Shown in pieces: positions 62,607 through 64,000 of a stretch of 64,000 nucleotides of DNA (position 1 is the first letter of the stretch; each line of letters begins with the position of its first letter). The position numbers were made by a program, and so were the translations under genes. The stretch covers positions 135,516 to 199,515 of the forward strand of contig NZ_JAYFFI010000003.1 of assembly GCF_036289405.1 (NCBI RefSeq). Direction: 5' to 3'. The notes beneath the pieces were generated by a model. The model was not told the DNA's origin, did not search any database, and saw only the letters and a list, made by a program, of their open reading frames with translations. The stretch is from Pseudoramibacter faecis. GTDB taxonomy: Bacteria; Bacillota; Clostridia; Eubacteriales; Eubacteriaceae.

Positions 62607-63332
62607 TTACGCTTCGGCCCAGTTGTGGAAAACTTCCTGGACATCGTCGTTGTCATCGAACATATCCAGCATTTTTTCCATCTTTTTGCTGTCTTCTTCA
62701 GAAAGCTCGGACTCCGTTGACGGAATCTGCGCAATTTTCCCGCTGGCCACCGGCACCCCTTCGTTTTGAAGGGATTCGAGCACCTGAGCAAAGTCGGAAG
62801 CGGCCGTTCGGATTTCATAACCGTCTTCGGAGATCTCCATATCCTCAGCGCCAGCATCCAATGCCATCATCATCAGTTCGTCTTCATCAATATCGTCACT
62901 TTGTTCCACAAAAATGCGGCCGGCCCGCTCAAATAAAAAACCGACACAGCCATTGGTCCCAAGATTGCCGCCGTTTTTATCAAAAATATGGCGCACATCG
63001 GCAGCCGTCCGGTGTTTGTTGTCCGTCAGCGTTTGGACGATCACCGCCGCCCCCCCTGGACCGTAACCTTCGTAGGTGATTTCTTCATAAATGGTATCAT
63101 TCAATTCGCCGGAACCCTTCTTAATTGCCCGATCAATATTGTCATTGGGCATGTTGGCCGCTTTGGCCTTTGCCACCGCTTCCCGCAACTTGGCATTCAT
63201 TTCTGGATCGCCGCCGCCTTCTCTTGCCGCAACAGCAATGAGTTTTGCCATTTTTGTAAACACCTTGCCTTTGGCCGCGTCCTGCTTGCCTTTTCTTTGT
63301 TTGATATTATTCCATTTCGAGTGTCCTGACAT
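62607..63332 (-). CDS. yebC: YebC/PmpR-family protein (translation or transcription regulator)
   Basis: This 241-residue protein has the family opening GHSKWNNIKQRKGKQDAAKG, the PNDNIDRAIKKGSGE stretch and YEGYGPGGAAVIV. YebC proteins were first called transcriptional regulators; related TACO1 proteins and recent work point to help with proline-rich translation. The length is normal. TGGAGG precedes the ATG. Confidence 0.95.
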   Translation of the reverse strand: MSGHSKWNNIKQRKGKQDAAKGKVFTKMAKLIAVAAREGGGDPEMNAKLREAVAKAKAANMPNDNIDRAIKKGSGELNDTIYEEITYEGYGPGGAAVIVQTLTDNKHRTAADVRHIFDKNGGNLGTNGCVGFLFERAGRIFVEQSDDIDEDELMMMALDAGAEDMEISEDGYEIRTAASDFAQVLESLQNEGVPVASGKIAQIPSTESELSEEDSKKMEKMLDMFDDNDDVQEVFHNWAEA

Positions 63333-63490
63333 CGCTATCCTCCATTTATCCTGATAATCTCATATGATTACCCCAAACCTGATAATCTATAATTTTGACT
63401 TTTTATTATAACACAGGACTTTTCAGGTTTCAAATCCGGACGATAACAATCGCTCCATTCAATTTTAAATCGAATACCCAATACGAAAAA

Positions 63491-63513
63491 GAAGCACGGC
63501 GATTGCCATGCTC
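63491..63513 (-). terminator. Terminator of the YdbC-like gene
   Basis: GAAGCACGGC pairs with GCCATGCTC (63491-63500 / 63505-63513, one G-T pair), followed by TTTTTC on the minus strand, 10 bp after the stop. Confidence 0.75.
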
Positions 63514-63522
63514 ATTCACGAC

Positions 63523-63747
63523 CTATGCGTCAAAATCCATCTCGTTTAAAATATCCCGTAATTCAATCAATTCATCCGTGGTGAAAGTCAGTCCCTTGCG
63601 CATGCGTTCATGTCCCGGCGCCCAGTCGCGAATATCGTATTTCGGATCTCTTTCGTTCCAGCTCACCAGATTGAGCTCTTTCTGCCAACCATTGCTGCCC
63701 TCGGATAATACGCCGATTTCTTCGACCACTTCGTAAGTAAATGCCAT
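63523..63747 (-). CDS. YdbC/PC4-like ssDNA-binding protein
   Basis: This 74-residue protein matches the YdbC-type PC4 fold: TYEVVEEIGVLSEGSNGWQKELNLVSWN forms the curved beta-sheet, followed by PKYDIRDWAPGHERMRKG and a C-terminal helix LTFTTDELIELRDIL. Bacterial PC4-like proteins bind single-stranded DNA or RNA. A cellular role is not established. CAGGAGG lies 6 bp before the ATG at 63747. It is a single gene with its own terminator. Confidence 0.85.
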   Translation of the reverse strand: MAFTYEVVEEIGVLSEGSNGWQKELNLVSWNERDPKYDIRDWAPGHERMRKGLTFTTDELIELRDILNEMDFDA

Positions 63748-63911
63748 CCCGTGCCTCCTGTTTGAACGTTCTTGCTCAGACAAAGTATGCCTGAAATAAA
63801 AATATTTTAACACAAAGTATGTCAATTGCAAATTTTTAAATATTCGCCGCCATTTTAAGTTTTGGATGAGACTCTAATATGATTTTCAACTATCTTTTCA
63901 AAAGTCTTTAT

Positions 63912-63949
63912 ATGCCGGTATAGCCTGTTGTTTCAGGCATTTCCGGCAT
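63912..63949. other. Nested stem-loop near the right edge
   Basis: Outer ATGCCGG/CCGGCAT arms (63912-63918 / 63943-63949) enclose an inner GCCTG/CAGGC stem (63923-63927 / 63934-63938). A TTTT follows on the plus strand. It could be a terminator for a plus-strand transcript or part of a noncoding RNA continuing beyond the window. Otherwise 63748-64000 shows no gene. Confidence 0.4.
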
Positions 63950-64000
63950 TTTGTGTATCGGGAGATACTCACATATTTTCTTAAATCTGCTTGTGTTTTC

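Noticed and set aside
1..64000. CRISPR arrays, rRNA and tRNA genes
   Set aside because: No regularly spaced direct repeats, no rRNA-like stretches and no tRNA cloverleaf with a GTTCNANNC core in an intergenic region were noticed on reading; a covariance-model search would be needed to exclude a tRNA fully.

Overview
This 64 kb window is chromosomal DNA of a strictly anaerobic, low-to-mid GC Clostridia, most likely a member of the Eubacteriaceae (Eubacterium/Acetobacterium/Pseudoramibacter neighbourhood). The evidence is a complete rnfCDGEAB cluster in the order known from Acetobacterium, a tig-clpP-clpX-lon-ysxC block, a hybrid cluster protein with the [4Fe-4S]-type N-terminal cysteine spacing, a one-cluster ferredoxin, a flavin-dependent thymidylate synthase, and frequent TTG/GTG starts preceded by strong AGGAGG-like sites. 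The genus is an inference. Nearly all housekeeping genes lie on the minus strand.

Layout. 1-0.6 kb: a serine acetyltransferase gene broken by frameshifts. 0.7-1.9 kb: a two-gene chromate transporter. 1.9-2.9 kb: a decayed IS110 element with a structured noncoding side. 3.0-6.3 kb: a redox/nitrosative-stress locus with ferredoxin, a Crp/Fnr-type regulator, a DUF488 gene and hcp. Two GTTG-N6-CAAC operators sit in the right places to link regulator and hcp. 6.4-20.9 kb: a HAD phosphatase and RseC-like protein, then aspS, hemZ-like, MBL hydrolase, dtd, rel, apt, recJ, secF, secD and gltX. 21-28.3 kb: queG, ysxC, lon, clpX, clpP and tig, a protein quality-control operon. 28.4-33.8 kb: nth, a class A PBP, an RluA-family pseudouridine synthase, radC and a CsoR-family repressor.

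33.9-38.2 kb is a decay zone. It holds remnants of a Y-family polymerase and a YolD-like protein, a pyridine nucleotide-disulfide oxidoreductase missing its central domain, a twice-frameshifted nitroreductase, an intact 3-hydroxyacyl-CoA dehydrogenase and a short CrcB-like membrane protein. 38.3-41.6 kb: a YgjP-like metallopeptidase, thyX with a structured leader, an IS3-type element with perfect 14-bp terminal repeats but a ruined transposase, and a TetR regulator. 41.6-44 kb: thiI and a cysteine desulfurase, which form a sulfur-transfer pair. 44.1-49.2 kb: the Rnf complex (ferredoxin:NAD+ oxidoreductase ion pump), bounded upstream by a broken IS200-type element. 50-62.3 kb: an apparent operon of nnrDE, miaB, mutS, mutL, miaA, an YnbB-like PLP enzyme, DUF896, a methyltransferase and an M18 aminopeptidase. 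62.3-63.8 kb: a small one-helix membrane protein, yebC and a PC4/YdbC-like protein.

No tRNA, rRNA or CRISPR array was recognised. The most striking features are the predicted hcp regulatory circuit, the many recent pseudogenes and dead insertion sequences, and several strongly structured noncoding stretches (IS110 side, thyX leader, IS200 ends, right edge). No wholly new multi-gene system could be supported.
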